A DNA stretch of 64,000 nucleotides, taken from Aequorivita echinoideorum (lineage in GTDB: Bacteria > Bacteroidota > Bacteroidia > Flavobacteriales > Flavobacteriaceae). Positions 18,148-28,000 of this stretch are shown piece after piece. Below the pieces are notes generated by a model that saw nothing but the letters and a program-made list of their open reading frames with translations, did not search any database and was not told where the DNA came from. Where the stretch lies: the NCBI RefSeq assembly GCF_018476645.1, contig NZ_JAHCTB010000002.1, positions 310,001-374,000 on the forward strand, written 5' to 3'. Both the position numbers and the translations under genes were made by a program. Each line of letters opens with the position of its first letter. Position 1 is the first letter of the stretch.

Positions 18148-18277
18148 TTGGGAAACTGACAATGAGGTGTTACTAAAAGTTTTAGTAAAAACAATAAATA
18201 TTGAATTCATAATGCGAATCTATTAAGTTTCAACTGTTTCGAAGAAGGAAGCTAAAGGTAAGCAAAAAATGTACGCG

Positions 18278-20770
18278 CTAGAACGAAAACCCAAAAACTC
18301 CGGTAACACCAAATTTCCGTGCGCCCGGATTGTCCAGATAGTTGCCTCTAAAGTTGAAGTCTAGCCTAAACACTCTAAAGATGTTGCCCACGCCCACGCT
18401 CCATTCCCAGTAAATATCCTCTGGCGCTTGGTACACAATATTGGAAGCATTCAGCGCTTTGTTTTCTTCTGAAATTTCACCATACACAGCCCTAAAGCCT
18501 ATTACCTCCCGCAGGTCCAGATTGCGAAGGCCGGGAATTCGGCTAAAAATCCGTCCGCCAAAGTTGTGCTGTAAATGGAGCGATGCATACGTATCGCTCA
18601 CAAATTCGTAGAAATCGAGTTGGTTGAAAGTATTGTACAAACTAAACAAGGTTTGGTTTCCAGGAATTGGGTTGAGTAAGCTCAACGGAACGGGATCAAA
18701 GGTTGTGCCTACTTCTACGGTAGAGAGCAAACGCCCGATTCCGCCAATGTTCCACGGCTGCGTGTACAGCCCCTGCAATCTTTTATATTCAAAATCGCCT
18801 CCCAAAACATCCTTCAATCCATAGGTATAGCCAGCGTAGAGCGTTGGGAAATCCCCGTCATTGATAATTGTACGTTCCACGCCATAGCCCGATGTCTTCC
18901 GTTTGGGCGTATAATAAAGGCCTACTTCAATTTCTGGCTGTCTTATCTCACTTCTAATTTCACCCGTGAAAATACCATCTTCCATTACCCTATAATCAAT
19001 ACTGAAAGTTTCGGTAGCAGATTCTAAAGTACGGTACGAGCCCGTAATCCTCACCACAAAGTTTTTCAACGGCTCCACATCAAAACCTGCCGTGGTAAGA
19101 TTGATTCGCGAAAGCCTATCATTAGCCCCTACCGATATCACTGCAGAGGAAGCCAAACTTCGACCCAGCACATCATTGGTATTGGTAAGGCTGGCACCTG
19201 TTTGTTCCACATCCCGTCTATTGCCACCAAAAATTGTAAGCCTTGATTTTCTGTCCAAAAGCCATTTCCCGGAAATACCATATTTAAAACGATCGTCCCC
19301 AAATCCATACGCGCCAAAACCTTCCAGGCGCCATGGATCATTCTGGCCAAAATATGTTCTGCCTCCCAAGCGGATTCGCAGACCTTCGGCTTCGTTGTAG
19401 CCAAAAATGGAAAAGATGGGGCCAATGTCAAAATTATTTACCTCATAATATCCGCTGGCCAAGGTTGCGCCAATGTTATACAGCGCCTTGAAGCGCGGTA
19501 CAGTCTTTAGCGTGTCCAGCATTTTATAAACGCCCTTTTCGTCCTTACTCAGCTGTTCCATCCGGTTTTGTTCCCAGTATTCATCCGGGCGGTGGTACAC
19601 TTCATATTGGTACGGATCTACCTGTTCACTATAGAATTTTTTATCCTTGGGGATATCAAAAACATAATTATCGTAAAGAGTAGTTCGCTTTCCATAGACC
19701 CCGCGGGCCTCTTCCTTCTTGCGGAAACTGAAATCGCTTAAAAAGTAATCCTTTGTAATGAGAAAAATGGAATCGTTCAGCACCTCAAACTCCTGTTCAA
19801 TGTACACCTCGCGCACCCAGTTTAGGTTTGCACTCTTGGAGGCCTGGAGGTTTATTTCCTTGATGGCCCACGTAGAATCGTTCACCCAAAAATCACCTTT
19901 GAACGTGAGCTCGTTCTTCCTCCGCGGATAGTACACAATGTTGTAACACCACTTGTTGCCGCGGTAAGCACTGTCCAAAAGTACGTAGTTGTACACATCA
20001 ATTCCTGTTCGGGAAAGCGGACTGGTAAAGGCCTTATCAAAAAACTTCAGGTAATTGTCGTACACATCGTACTCACTGTACAGATCCTTTACAAAGGCTA
20101 TGAGCGTTTGGTTGTTGTCAAAACCCGAATTCTTGTTCCCCTGGAGTACTTCTTTTTCCTCATTCAGAATATTATCTCCATATACTTTGGATACAGCTTC
20201 ATTTATAAAAATGGGCAGATAGGTGTTCCCGGTAATGTTTGAAGTATCGGTCTGCTCAAAAATAAATTCCATCCCCTTGAAAACACGGCTTTTAATGAGC
20301 GCGCTATCAATGGTGTTGAGGTCAAACTCAAGCTTTTCATATTTATCGTAACTGTATTGTTTGAATTTTTTGGTTCCGTTTTGTCTTCGGTTTTCCCAAA
20401 TCTTTCGAAGGATATCGAGAGCCGGGTTGTCTTTTTTTGAGGTCTTTCCGCTAAAGACCACTACCTCATCTAGGGACGAAGCGCTTTCCTCCATAATAAT
20501 TTCCATAGTATAGGTAGAACGCTTGGTGAGGTCCACCTCTTGGGTTGTGTAACCGATGAAGGAAAAAACAACCCCGGTATATGTTTTATCACTTTCCAGA
20601 TAGAACCGGCCGTCCTCATTTGAAATAGTACCCTCCTGCGAATCCTTAAATATAACATTGGCGAATGCAACGGGTTGACCCGAAGCATCCTTAATTGTTC
20701 CGCTAACCTTAGTTTGGGAAAAAACAGAAGCACTTAAAAATAAGAAGAGGATAGTAAAAAGGTGCTTCAT
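18278..20770 (-). CDS. DUF5686-family outer-membrane protein with carboxypeptidase-like N domain
   Basis: The product is 830 residues. After a signal peptide ending VFSQ, residues 20-110 form a carboxypeptidase-regulatory-like beta-sandwich (KVSGTIKDASGQPVAFANVIF, with NEDGRFYL). The large remainder is the DUF5686 region, rich in aromatic beta strands and ending in a GVTGVFGFSF strand, as expected for an outer-membrane barrel. This is a conserved Bacteroidota protein of unknown role, probably in envelope assembly or TonB-type processes. The gene looks intact. Confidence 0.85.
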   Translation of the reverse strand: MKHLFTILFLFLSASVFSQTKVSGTIKDASGQPVAFANVIFKDSQEGTISNEDGRFYLESDKTYTGVVFSFIGYTTQEVDLTKRSTYTMEIIMEESASSLDEVVVFSGKTSKKDNPALDILRKIWENRRQNGTKKFKQYSYDKYEKLEFDLNTIDSALIKSRVFKGMEFIFEQTDTSNITGNTYLPIFINEAVSKVYGDNILNEEKEVLQGNKNSGFDNNQTLIAFVKDLYSEYDVYDNYLKFFDKAFTSPLSRTGIDVYNYVLLDSAYRGNKWCYNIVYYPRRKNELTFKGDFWVNDSTWAIKEINLQASKSANLNWVREVYIEQEFEVLNDSIFLITKDYFLSDFSFRKKEEARGVYGKRTTLYDNYVFDIPKDKKFYSEQVDPYQYEVYHRPDEYWEQNRMEQLSKDEKGVYKMLDTLKTVPRFKALYNIGATLASGYYEVNNFDIGPIFSIFGYNEAEGLRIRLGGRTYFGQNDPWRLEGFGAYGFGDDRFKYGISGKWLLDRKSRLTIFGGNRRDVEQTGASLTNTNDVLGRSLASSAVISVGANDRLSRINLTTAGFDVEPLKNFVVRITGSYRTLESATETFSIDYRVMEDGIFTGEIRSEIRQPEIEVGLYYTPKRKTSGYGVERTIINDGDFPTLYAGYTYGLKDVLGGDFEYKRLQGLYTQPWNIGGIGRLLSTVEVGTTFDPVPLSLLNPIPGNQTLFSLYNTFNQLDFYEFVSDTYASLHLQHNFGGRIFSRIPGLRNLDLREVIGFRAVYGEISEENKALNASNIVYQAPEDIYWEWSVGVGNIFRVFRLDFNFRGNYLDNPGARKFGVTGVFGFSF

Positions 20771-20797
20771 TAGGGCTTAGGATTCAAAATTTAAGGT

Positions 20798-20880
20798 TTC
20801 TGGTTGCAGGTTGAATGTTGAATGTTACAGGTTGCAGGTTCAAGGTTACAAGTTCAAGGTTTCAAAGTTTTAAGTTATAG
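20798..20880. repeat. Imperfect short tandem repeats (GGTTGCAGGTT / CAAGGTT type)
   Basis: About 80 bases between two leftward genes consist of degenerate copies of GGTTGCAGGTTCAA-like words. Similar low-complexity words recur at 47437-47455 and in another form at 23125-23165. They look like slippage-generated intergenic repeats common in flavobacteria; no function can be assigned. Confidence 0.55.
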
Positions 20881-20961
20881 GTTTTTGTTTTGAACATAGA
20901 ACTTATAATACTCATTTGAATTTTGTGATTTGTGTTTTGGAATTTGTGACTCGGGTCTTGA

Positions 20962-20977
20962 TCCCGAAGCTTCGGGA
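20962..20977. repeat. Palindrome TCCCGAAGCTTCGGGA
   Basis: A perfect 16-base palindrome lies just downstream of the pdhB stop codon. It has the same ends as the 18-base palindrome at 43143-43160 (TCCCGA...TCGGGA), which points to a dispersed repeat family. There is no T-run after it on the pdhB strand, so it is not a classic terminator. Confidence 0.6.
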
Positions 20978-20982
20978 CCAAC

Positions 20983-21963
20983 TTAATCCCTATACATCAC
21001 CTTTTTTACTGCCTTTATTACATCTTCACTGTTCGGCAACCATTCTGCCAATAATGCAGGGGAATATGGCGCCGGGGTATCTGCGGTATTGATTTTTACG
21101 ATAGGCGCATCCAAGTAATCGAATGCTTCGTTCTGTACCATATAAGTAATTTCGGTGGCAACGTTCCCAAAAGGCCAAGCCTCTTCCAAAACCACAAGTC
21201 GGTTAGTTTTTTTAACCGATTCCAATATCGCCTTTTTGTCCATAGGCCGAACGGTACGCAGGTCGATAATCTCACATTCAATTCCGTCTTTCGACAATTC
21301 CTCGGCAGCTTTGTAGGCCTCCTTAATAATTTTTCCGAAGGAAACAATAGTGACATCATCACCTTTTCTTTTAATGTCTGCCACACCTAGGGGTATTAAA
21401 TATTCCCCTTCCGGCACCTCGCCCTTATCGCCGTACATTTGCTCGCTTTCCATAAAAATTACCGGATCGTTATCGCGGATGGCGCTTTTCAAAAGCCCCT
21501 TTGCATCGGCCGGGTTGCTTGGCACTACTACCTTTAACCCCGGACAGTTGGCATACCAACTCTCAAAAGCCTGACTGTGCGTTGCGGCAAGCTGTCCTGC
21601 GGAAGCCGTTGGCCCCCTAAAAACAATAGGAATATTGAATTGCCCCCCACTCATTTGGCGCATTTTTGCAGCGTTGTTTATGATCTGGTCTATCCCAACC
21701 AAGGAGAAATTGAAAGTCATAAACTCAATGATGGGACGGTTTCCGTTCATCGCTGAACCTACGCCAATTCCAGAGAAACCCATCTCGGAAATGGGGGTGT
21801 CTATCACGCGCTTGGCCCCGAATTCATCTAGCATGCCTTTACTGGCCTTATACGCTCCATTGTACTCGGCAACTTCCTCACCCATTAAATATATAGTCTC
21901 GTCACGGCGCATTTCCTCGCTCATCGCCTCGGCTATTGCCTCTCTGAATTGTAGTGTCTTCAA
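20983..21963 (-). CDS. pdhB: Pyruvate dehydrogenase E1 component, beta subunit
   Basis: This is the beta subunit of the E1 enzyme, which decarboxylates pyruvate with thiamine diphosphate at the entry to the citric acid cycle. The product is 326 residues, the usual length. It carries the family motifs MGEEVAEYNGAYKASKGML, DTPISEMGFSGIGVG and FRGPTASAGQLAATHSQAFESWY, and the C-terminal transketolase-like domain with VVLEEAWPFGN. The alpha subunit is not in the window, so the E1 genes are split. The upstream region to 22337 separates it from the divergent etf genes. Confidence 0.92.
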   Translation of the reverse strand: MKTLQFREAIAEAMSEEMRRDETIYLMGEEVAEYNGAYKASKGMLDEFGAKRVIDTPISEMGFSGIGVGSAMNGNRPIIEFMTFNFSLVGIDQIINNAAKMRQMSGGQFNIPIVFRGPTASAGQLAATHSQAFESWYANCPGLKVVVPSNPADAKGLLKSAIRDNDPVIFMESEQMYGDKGEVPEGEYLIPLGVADIKRKGDDVTIVSFGKIIKEAYKAAEELSKDGIECEIIDLRTVRPMDKKAILESVKKTNRLVVLEEAWPFGNVATEITYMVQNEAFDYLDAPIVKINTADTPAPYSPALLAEWLPNSEDVIKAVKKVMYRD

Positions 21964-22337
21964 AATATTATCTATTTACTATTTCTATCTTATTATTGAA
22001 ACGCTGGGCGTTACCTTCCTTTATCCCATATTTTTGATATATTTTGTTAAGCCAATTGCTTTTGGAATAGGGATAGCAAAAATACTATTATTTCAAACGC
22101 GTAAAGTATAAAAGAAAAAAGATTTAACCATATTTTATTATGCGTGCATAGCAAATTTTCAAATTATATGAGTATCTTCGCAGACGTTGCTTTTCAGGGG
22201 TTCAATTACCTTAGAAAGTTCTTAAAATATTGATTTAAAAGAATTTTAAATATATAATGCCCCTTTTATCAATAATAAATGGAGCGAAGATGTAGATTGG
22301 GGCATCACATCTTCCTACTTTTCAAATATCAGTAAAG
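21964..22337. other. Divergent promoter region between pdhB and etfB
   Basis: These 374 bases are AT-rich and contain no convincing gene. They must hold the start signals of both pdhB (leftward) and etfB (rightward). A TATCTTCGC box at 22173-22181 is close to the Bacteroidota -7 consensus TAnnTTTGC and points rightward, about 150 bases before etfB, but its -33 partner is weak. No riboswitch-like structure is evident. Confidence 0.4.
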
Positions 22338-23078
22338 ATGAAAATATTAGTCTGTATAAGTCACGTACCGGACACAACTTCAAAAATTAATTTTACCGAA
22401 GGCGATACCAAATTTGACACCAACGGCGTGCAATTTGTAATAAATCCAAATGACGAATTTGGCCTAACACGCGCTATGTGGTTCAAGGAAAAACAGGGAG
22501 CTACAGTACACGTAGTAAACGTGGGCGGCCCCGAGACCGAACCAACCCTAAGAAAGGCTTTGGCCATTGGTGCCGATGAAGCCATACGGATAAATACTCC
22601 CGCCACGGATGGGTTTTCGGTAGCGAAGCAATTGGCTAGCGTTGCCAAGGAAGGTGGATATGATTTGGTGATTGGCGGACGTGAATCCATTGATTACAAT
22701 GGCGGGATGGTACCGGGGATGGTTGCCAAACTCACCGGGGCCAATTTTGTAAATACCTGTATAAGCCTAGAGGTTGAAGGCGATAAGGCAACTGCCATCC
22801 GTGAAATTGACGGTGGAAAGGAAACCTTGAAGACTTCGCTTCCCTTGGTGATTGGCGGACAGAAAGGTTTGGTTGAGGAAAGTGATCTTCGCATCCCAAA
22901 CATGCGTGGGATTATGCAGGCGCGTACGAAGCCGCTTACCGTAAAAGATCCCACCGACTCAAACAACGAAACAACCACAGTTGCTTTTGAAAAACCAGCT
23001 CCCAAAGGTGCTGTTAAGTTGGTAGATAGTGTGGACGAATTGGTAAATCTTTTACACAACGAAGCGAAAGTAATCTAG
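22338..23078 (+). CDS. etfB: Electron transfer flavoprotein, beta subunit
   Basis: EtfB binds AMP and pairs with EtfA to carry electrons from acyl-CoA and other dehydrogenases toward the quinone pool. The product is 246 residues, full length. It begins MKILVCISHVPDTTSKI and has NPNDEFGLTRA, the GGRESIDYNGGMVPGMVA loop and a central LRIPNMRGIMQARTKPL typical of the family. The alpha subunit follows at 88 bases, so the pair forms the usual operon. Confidence 0.93.
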   Translation: MKILVCISHVPDTTSKINFTEGDTKFDTNGVQFVINPNDEFGLTRAMWFKEKQGATVHVVNVGGPETEPTLRKALAIGADEAIRINTPATDGFSVAKQLASVAKEGGYDLVIGGRESIDYNGGMVPGMVAKLTGANFVNTCISLEVEGDKATAIREIDGGKETLKTSLPLVIGGQKGLVEESDLRIPNMRGIMQARTKPLTVKDPTDSNNETTTVAFEKPAPKGAVKLVDSVDELVNLLHNEAKVI

Positions 23079-23165
23079 ACTTGGGATAAAAGATGTGTGA
23101 TGTAAGATAAAAACATCCGCTCCTTTCTCAACGTTAAAGTCTAACATCTAAAAATCTAAAATCTA

Positions 23166-24134
23166 ATGTCTATAATAGTTTATACAGAATCAGAAGAAGG
23201 AAAAATCAAGAAAATAGCCTTGGAAGCGGTTGCTTATGCAAAAGGAATTGCTGACCAAATGGGAACATCAGTTACTGCAGTTACGGTGAATTCTAATGAC
23301 ACTTCAGAATTGGGAAAATACGGCGCATCCAAAGTATTGCAAGTCTCAAATGATAAATTGAATAAGTTCAATGCAGAGGCTTATGCAGATGTTTTGGCTC
23401 AGGCCGCAAAGAATGAGGATGCCAAAGTTGTGGTCTTGACCTCTAGTGCCAACAGCAAATTTCTCGCTCCCGCCCTTGCGGTAAATTTGGATGCTGGATA
23501 TGTTCCAAATGTTGTAAGCTTACCGGAAAGTACTTCGCCCTTTAAAGTAAAACACAATGTATTTACTAATAAAGCTTTTGCCGTTACCGAAATAAAAACG
23601 GACAGAAAGATAATTGGCTTGGGTAAAAATTCCTATGGCTTAAAGGAAAGTGAAGCCGCAGCTTCAACGGAAGCATTTTCGCCCAATCTTGATGCCCACG
23701 ATTTCGACATGGAAATAGTTTCCGTAGATAAAGCTACAGAGAAGGTAACCATTGCCGATGCTGAAGTAGTAGTTTCAGGCGGTCGTGGATTGAAAGGTCC
23801 AGAAAACTGGGGAATGCTGGAAGATCTTGCCAAAACTCTAGGTGCTGCTACGGCTTGCTCAAAGCCAGTGAGCGATATGGGCTGGAGACCACACAGCGAA
23901 CACGTAGGACAGACCGGAAAACCAGTTGCTTCAAACCTGTATATAGCAGTGGGAATTTCTGGTGCCATCCAGCACTTGGCGGGTATCAACGCCTCAAAGG
24001 TAAAGGTGGTAATCAACAACGATCCCGAAGCTCCATTTTTCAAAGCGGCAGACTACGGTATGGTGGGTGATGCTTTTGAAATTGTACCCAAACTCACTGA
24101 AAAATTAAAAGAGTTTAAGGCGCAAAACGCATAA
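23166..24134 (+). CDS. etfA: Electron transfer flavoprotein, alpha subunit
   Basis: EtfA holds the FAD of the electron transfer flavoprotein. The product is 322 residues. The N-terminal domain resembles EtfB; the C-terminal FAD-binding domain shows VVSGGRGLKGPENW, CSKPVSDMGWRPHSEHVGQTGKPV and IAVGISGAIQHLAG, the signature set of the family. The gene looks intact and ends 23 bases before a strong terminator hairpin. Confidence 0.93.
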   Translation: MSIIVYTESEEGKIKKIALEAVAYAKGIADQMGTSVTAVTVNSNDTSELGKYGASKVLQVSNDKLNKFNAEAYADVLAQAAKNEDAKVVVLTSSANSKFLAPALAVNLDAGYVPNVVSLPESTSPFKVKHNVFTNKAFAVTEIKTDRKIIGLGKNSYGLKESEAAASTEAFSPNLDAHDFDMEIVSVDKATEKVTIADAEVVVSGGRGLKGPENWGMLEDLAKTLGAATACSKPVSDMGWRPHSEHVGQTGKPVASNLYIAVGISGAIQHLAGINASKVKVVINNDPEAPFFKAADYGMVGDAFEIVPKLTEKLKEFKAQNA

Positions 24135-24156
24135 ATTTTTGTTAATTTGCGCCTCG

Positions 24157-24210
24157 AAAAAGGCTGTTTAGATTCGGAAACATCCCAATTTAAACAGCCT
24201 TTTTATTTTA
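24157..24210 (+). terminator. Terminator of the etfBA operon
   Basis: A 14-base stem (24157-24170 with 24191-24204) includes AGGCTGTTTA and its complement and is followed by a T-rich tail. The A-run on its left also makes it usable in the other direction. Confidence 0.8.
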
Positions 24211-24281
24211 TAGTTATATTCGTTACTTTTATAATTGATTGTTTAACTGAACATTGCGTACAAAAAATTGATTACTGAAGA

Positions 24282-24905
24282 ATGAGTTTAGTAAAACTTA
24301 CCATAAAAGGGATTTCATACAGCCAAACACAGAATGGTGCCTACGCACTTATTTTAAGTGAAGTGGACGGCGAGCGCAAGCTGCCCATAGTAATTGGAGC
24401 ATTTGAGGCACAATCCATCGCCATAGCCCTTGAAAAGGAAATAACCCCTCCCAGACCCCTTACCCACGATCTTTTTAAGAATTTTGCCGATAGGTTTGAG
24501 ATAGTCATCAAGCAGGTAATTATCCACAAGTTGGTGGACGGCGTATTCTATTCCAGCATTATCTGCGAACGCGATAAAATTGAGGAAATAATTGATGCCC
24601 GAACCAGCGATGCCATTGCGCTCGCCCTTCGATTTAAGGCTCCCATATTCACCTATAAAAATATTCTGGACAAAGCGGGTATTTTCCTAAAAACCCCGTC
24701 CAAGAAAAAGCCTACGACCAAAGAGCAGGATGATGTCATCGAGGAATTGATTTTGGGGGAGGATAAGGAATCCGTAAAACCAACCGGTGAGGATTATAGC
24801 CGCCATACTTTAAAAGACCTCAACAAAATGCTGGAGGACGCCGTTACTAGTGAGAATTATGAAAAAGCGGCAAGAATAAGGGATGAAATTTCAAAAAGGG
24901 AATAA
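24282..24905 (+). CDS. Bifunctional nuclease (BFN/DUF151) with UVR domain
   Basis: The product is 207 residues. Residues 1-135 are a bifunctional-nuclease domain (DUF151), with LPIVIGAFEAQSIAIALE, the LTHDLFKNF helix and ARTSDAIALALRF. Residues 170-207 are a UVR motif (LNKMLEDAVTSENYEKAARIRDEI), which in UvrB/UvrC mediates protein contact. BFN-domain proteins are reported to have DNase and RNase activity; the cellular role here is unknown but a nucleic-acid repair or stress role is likely. It stands alone between etfBA and the nucleoside transporter. Confidence 0.85.
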   Translation: MSLVKLTIKGISYSQTQNGAYALILSEVDGERKLPIVIGAFEAQSIAIALEKEITPPRPLTHDLFKNFADRFEIVIKQVIIHKLVDGVFYSSIICERDKIEEIIDARTSDAIALALRFKAPIFTYKNILDKAGIFLKTPSKKKPTTKEQDDVIEELILGEDKESVKPTGEDYSRHTLKDLNKMLEDAVTSENYEKAARIRDEISKRE

Positions 24906-24953
24906 TTGCTTAAAATCCATTTGTCACAATATCATAACTGAAATAAAACCTTC

Positions 24954-26666
24954 ATGCAAAAAATCCTCTTTGCTACACTAGCTTTGTTTTTCTTCGGAAC
25001 TGTTTTTGGGCAGAGCATAGAAAAAACCTGGCAATTTTCAGAAGCAAAAAACGGAAATGGCCTCTCCGCATTAACAATACAGCCAGAGCGGGATTACCTA
25101 AAATTGGAAAACGGCTCCTTCGAGTTTCAACTTTCCTCGGAAGATAGCCTTGCATCTGCTGGTGATTATATATTCCAAAATAATTTATTGGTTCTTTTTT
25201 TCAATACGCCCAGCGATAGCATTCGCAGGTTCCGGGTAGGGCAGGTTACGGATTCCACACTTTCCATTTCAGAAAATAATACCGAATACATACTAAAAAC
25301 CAAAACCACCGAAGGAGTTACGGCGGCCACATCGGTCATTGAATCTTCAGAAATAATACCCAGCAACGGTTTTACCTTTAGCAGCTTTTGGCGCGGTGCC
25401 TTGGGGATGGTATCGTTGCTTATAATCGCCTTTCTCTTCAGCGCAAACAAAAAAGCGATCAACTGGAAAACGGTAGGGCTTGGCCTTGCTTTTCAATTGA
25501 TTATTGCCATTGGGGTTTTAAAAGTCGGTTTCATAAAAAATATTTTTGAAGGCATAGGACAACTTTTTGTAAACGTACTCGAATACACAAAAGCGGGAAG
25601 TGAATTTCTATTTGGCGGGATGCTGGATATTAATTCCTTTGGGTTCATTTTCGCTTTTCAGGTATTGCCCACAATCATCTTTTTTTCCGCGCTTACCTCG
25701 GTTCTATTTTACTTCGGAATTATTCAAGTAGTAGTAAAGGGAATGGGCTGGTTGCTTACAAAACTTTTGAATATTTCAGGAGCCGAAAGCCTAAGCGTTG
25801 CCGGAAATATCTTCTTGGGCCAGACGGAAGCACCCCTTCTTATAAAAGCCTATTTGGAAAAAATGAATAAAAGCGAAATGCTGCTGGTGATGATTGGCGG
25901 AATGGCCACGGTAGCGGGAGCGGTACTGGCAGCGTACATAGGTTTTTTGGGCGGGGACGATCCGGAATTACGCCTTACATTCGCAAAGCACCTGCTGGCG
26001 GCATCGGTCATGGCCGCACCGGGCGCGATTGTTATTTCAAAAATACTCTACCCTCAAACCGAACCCATCAATACCGATGTAAAGGTTTCCTCAGAAAAAA
26101 TTGGCTCCAACTTTCTTGATGCCATTGCAAACGGAACTACGGAAGGCCTGCGGTTGGCGGTAAACGTGGGTGCCATGCTTTTGGTTTTCGTGGCTTTCAT
26201 AGCTATGATCAATGGGATTTTGGGTTGGCTTGGCGATATTACCAATGCCAATAGCTATATTGCCAATAAATCCTCCTACAACAGTCTTTCCCTAGAGGCT
26301 ATTTTAGGAACGGTGTTCGCACCGCTTATGTGGCTGATTGGCGTAGCAAAGGAAGATATGTTTTTAATGGGGCAATTGCTTGGGATAAAGCTTGCAGCCA
26401 GTGAATTTGTGGGTTACATACAGTTGGCAGAACTTAAAAACGTGGCAAGCGGCGTACATCTTACCTATGAAAAAAGCATCATAATGGCTACGTATATGCT
26501 CTGTGGATTTGCAAATTTCGCTTCCATAGGGATACAGATTGGGGGTATTGGTTCCCTTGCGCCAGGCCAGCGAAAGACATTGTCAAAATTTGGTTTGAAA
26601 GCGTTGATAGGCGGAACTATCGCCTCATTGATTTCGGCCACCATCGCCGGAATGATCATAGGATAA
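24954..26666 (+). CDS. NupC-type nucleoside transporter with N-terminal lipocalin-like domain
   Basis: The product is 570 residues. After a signal peptide (LFATLALFFFGTVFGQ), residues 25-120 form a lipocalin-like periplasmic domain (TWQFSEAKNGNGL, LKLENGSFEFQ). From about 145 onward it is a concentrative nucleoside transporter, with motifs GQTEAPLLIKAYL and EFVGYIQL and about nine membrane spans. It would import nucleosides with sodium or protons. The front domain is an addition compared with the roughly 400-residue enterobacterial NupC and appears to be a flavobacterial form. Confidence 0.85.
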   Translation: MQKILFATLALFFFGTVFGQSIEKTWQFSEAKNGNGLSALTIQPERDYLKLENGSFEFQLSSEDSLASAGDYIFQNNLLVLFFNTPSDSIRRFRVGQVTDSTLSISENNTEYILKTKTTEGVTAATSVIESSEIIPSNGFTFSSFWRGALGMVSLLIIAFLFSANKKAINWKTVGLGLAFQLIIAIGVLKVGFIKNIFEGIGQLFVNVLEYTKAGSEFLFGGMLDINSFGFIFAFQVLPTIIFFSALTSVLFYFGIIQVVVKGMGWLLTKLLNISGAESLSVAGNIFLGQTEAPLLIKAYLEKMNKSEMLLVMIGGMATVAGAVLAAYIGFLGGDDPELRLTFAKHLLAASVMAAPGAIVISKILYPQTEPINTDVKVSSEKIGSNFLDAIANGTTEGLRLAVNVGAMLLVFVAFIAMINGILGWLGDITNANSYIANKSSYNSLSLEAILGTVFAPLMWLIGVAKEDMFLMGQLLGIKLAASEFVGYIQLAELKNVASGVHLTYEKSIIMATYMLCGFANFASIGIQIGGIGSLAPGQRKTLSKFGLKALIGGTIASLISATIAGMIIG

Positions 26667-26668
26667 AC

Positions 26669-27028
26669 TTATTTCACTACCGTTTTTGCCCAGTCTATGG
26701 CATCTTCCATATTTTCAAAAAAACCAAAGGCACCGTCAAATAGTTTCTGTTTTTCCAGCGCGTCAGATTTAACCTTTTCGTTTTCAGAAACCAGCGCAAT
26801 TCCCACAATTTTCCGTGGGTTCACAAATTTATAGGCTTGGGAATCCACTTTATAAATATCTTTTCTGTCTGAAATGAGCACATATCTTTTATTGCCAAAA
26901 TGTTTATAGCTACATTGAAGTAATTCCTTGGCACCTTCCTTTGTAACCAATGGCACGGAGACCCTTGCTATGCAATAATTGGGATAACATTCCAAAATTC
27001 CAATAGAGGTTGTATACGATTTAAACAT
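26669..27028 (-). CDS. Hypothetical protein, STAS/SpoIIAA-like
   Basis: The product is 119 residues and soluble. The pattern of alternating strands and helices, with KRYVLISDRKDIYKVDSQAYKFVNP and a C-terminal FFENMEDAIDWAKTVVK helix, is like small STAS or SpoIIAA-type proteins in Bacteroidota that often carry a C-terminal xxDAxxWL helix. Function unknown. It converges on the transporter gene with only two bases between stops. Confidence 0.6.
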   Translation of the reverse strand: MFKSYTTSIGILECYPNYCIARVSVPLVTKEGAKELLQCSYKHFGNKRYVLISDRKDIYKVDSQAYKFVNPRKIVGIALVSENEKVKSDALEKQKLFDGAFGFFENMEDAIDWAKTVVK

Positions 27029-27160
27029 TACGGCAAGTTGAATAAATAAATATACTAAAATTTTGGAATGGTTAATAACTTCTTAAAAAGCAAAGCGTAA
27101 ATAATTTGACCAAGGCCATAGCTATTATTATTTTAGACCGTTCAACTATTCTTTTGAAAA

Positions 27161-27985
27161 ATGAAGCAATATCACGACCTCTTAAAACATATTCTAGAAA
27201 CCGGAACCGAGAAACACGACCGTACCGGCACTGGCACCAAAAGTGTTTTTGGTTACCAGATGCGGTTTGATTTAAGCGAAGGCTTCCCAATGGTGACCAC
27301 AAAAAAACTTCATTTAAAATCCATTATCCACGAGTTGCTGTGGTTTTTGAAAGGCGATACCAATATTCAATATCTACAGGAAAATGGGGTACGAATCTGG
27401 AATGAATGGGCAGATGAAAATGGAAATCTTGGCCCGGTATATGGCCACCAATGGCGCAACTGGAACAGTGAGGAAATTGACCAGATTGCAGCAATAATTG
27501 AAACCATAAAAAAAAATCCAGATAGCCGAAGAATGTTGGTTAGCGCCTGGAACCCCAGCGTAATGCCGGATACATCAAGGCCCTTCGCCGAAAATGTGGC
27601 AAATGGAAAGGCTGCGCTCCCACCTTGCCATGCTTTTTTTCAGTTCTATGTGGCGGACGGCAAACTTTCCTGCCAGTTGTACCAGCGCAGTGCAGACAGC
27701 TTTTTGGGCGTTCCCTTTAATATCGCCAGCTATGCCCTGCTCACCATGATGGTGGCGCAGGTATGTGGTTATGAGGCTGGGGATTTTGTACACACCTTTG
27801 GCGATGCCCATATTTACAGCAACCATTACGAACAGGTTGCCCTTCAACTTTCCAGAGAACCGCGACCGTTGCCCAAAATGTTGCTTAATCCAAATGTAAA
27901 AGATATATTTGGTTTCACTTTTGATGATTTTACGCTCGTGGACTACAATCCGCACCCGCACATTAAAGGTGCCGTAGCCATTTAA
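27161..27985 (+). CDS. thyA: Thymidylate synthase ThyA
   Basis: ThyA methylates dUMP to dTMP using methylene-tetrahydrofolate. The product is 274 residues. It begins [15 protein letters not shown] and has the family hallmarks: [11 protein letters not shown], the active-site [13 protein letters not shown] with its catalytic cysteine, [21 protein letters not shown] and the phosphate-binding arginines (PDSRRM). Dihydrofolate reductase, which restores its cofactor, is at 32873 in the same direction but in a different transcript. Confidence 0.95.
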   Translation: MKQYHDLLKHILETGTEKHDRTGTGTKSVFGYQMRFDLSEGFPMVTTKKLHLKSIIHELLWFLKGDTNIQYLQENGVRIWNEWADENGNLGPVYGHQWRNWNSEEIDQIAAIIETIKKNPDSRRMLVSAWNPSVMPDTSRPFAENVANGKAALPPCHAFFQFYVADGKLSCQLYQRSADSFLGVPFNIASYALLTMMVAQVCGYEAGDFVHTFGDAHIYSNHYEQVALQLSREPRPLPKMLLNPNVKDIFGFTFDDFTLVDYNPHPHIKGAVAI

Positions 27986-28000
27986 TCTTAAAATATGTAT

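Noticed and set aside
20962-20977. Terminator for pdhB
   Set aside because: The palindrome is strong but no T-run follows on the pdhB strand; a dispersed repeat is the better description.
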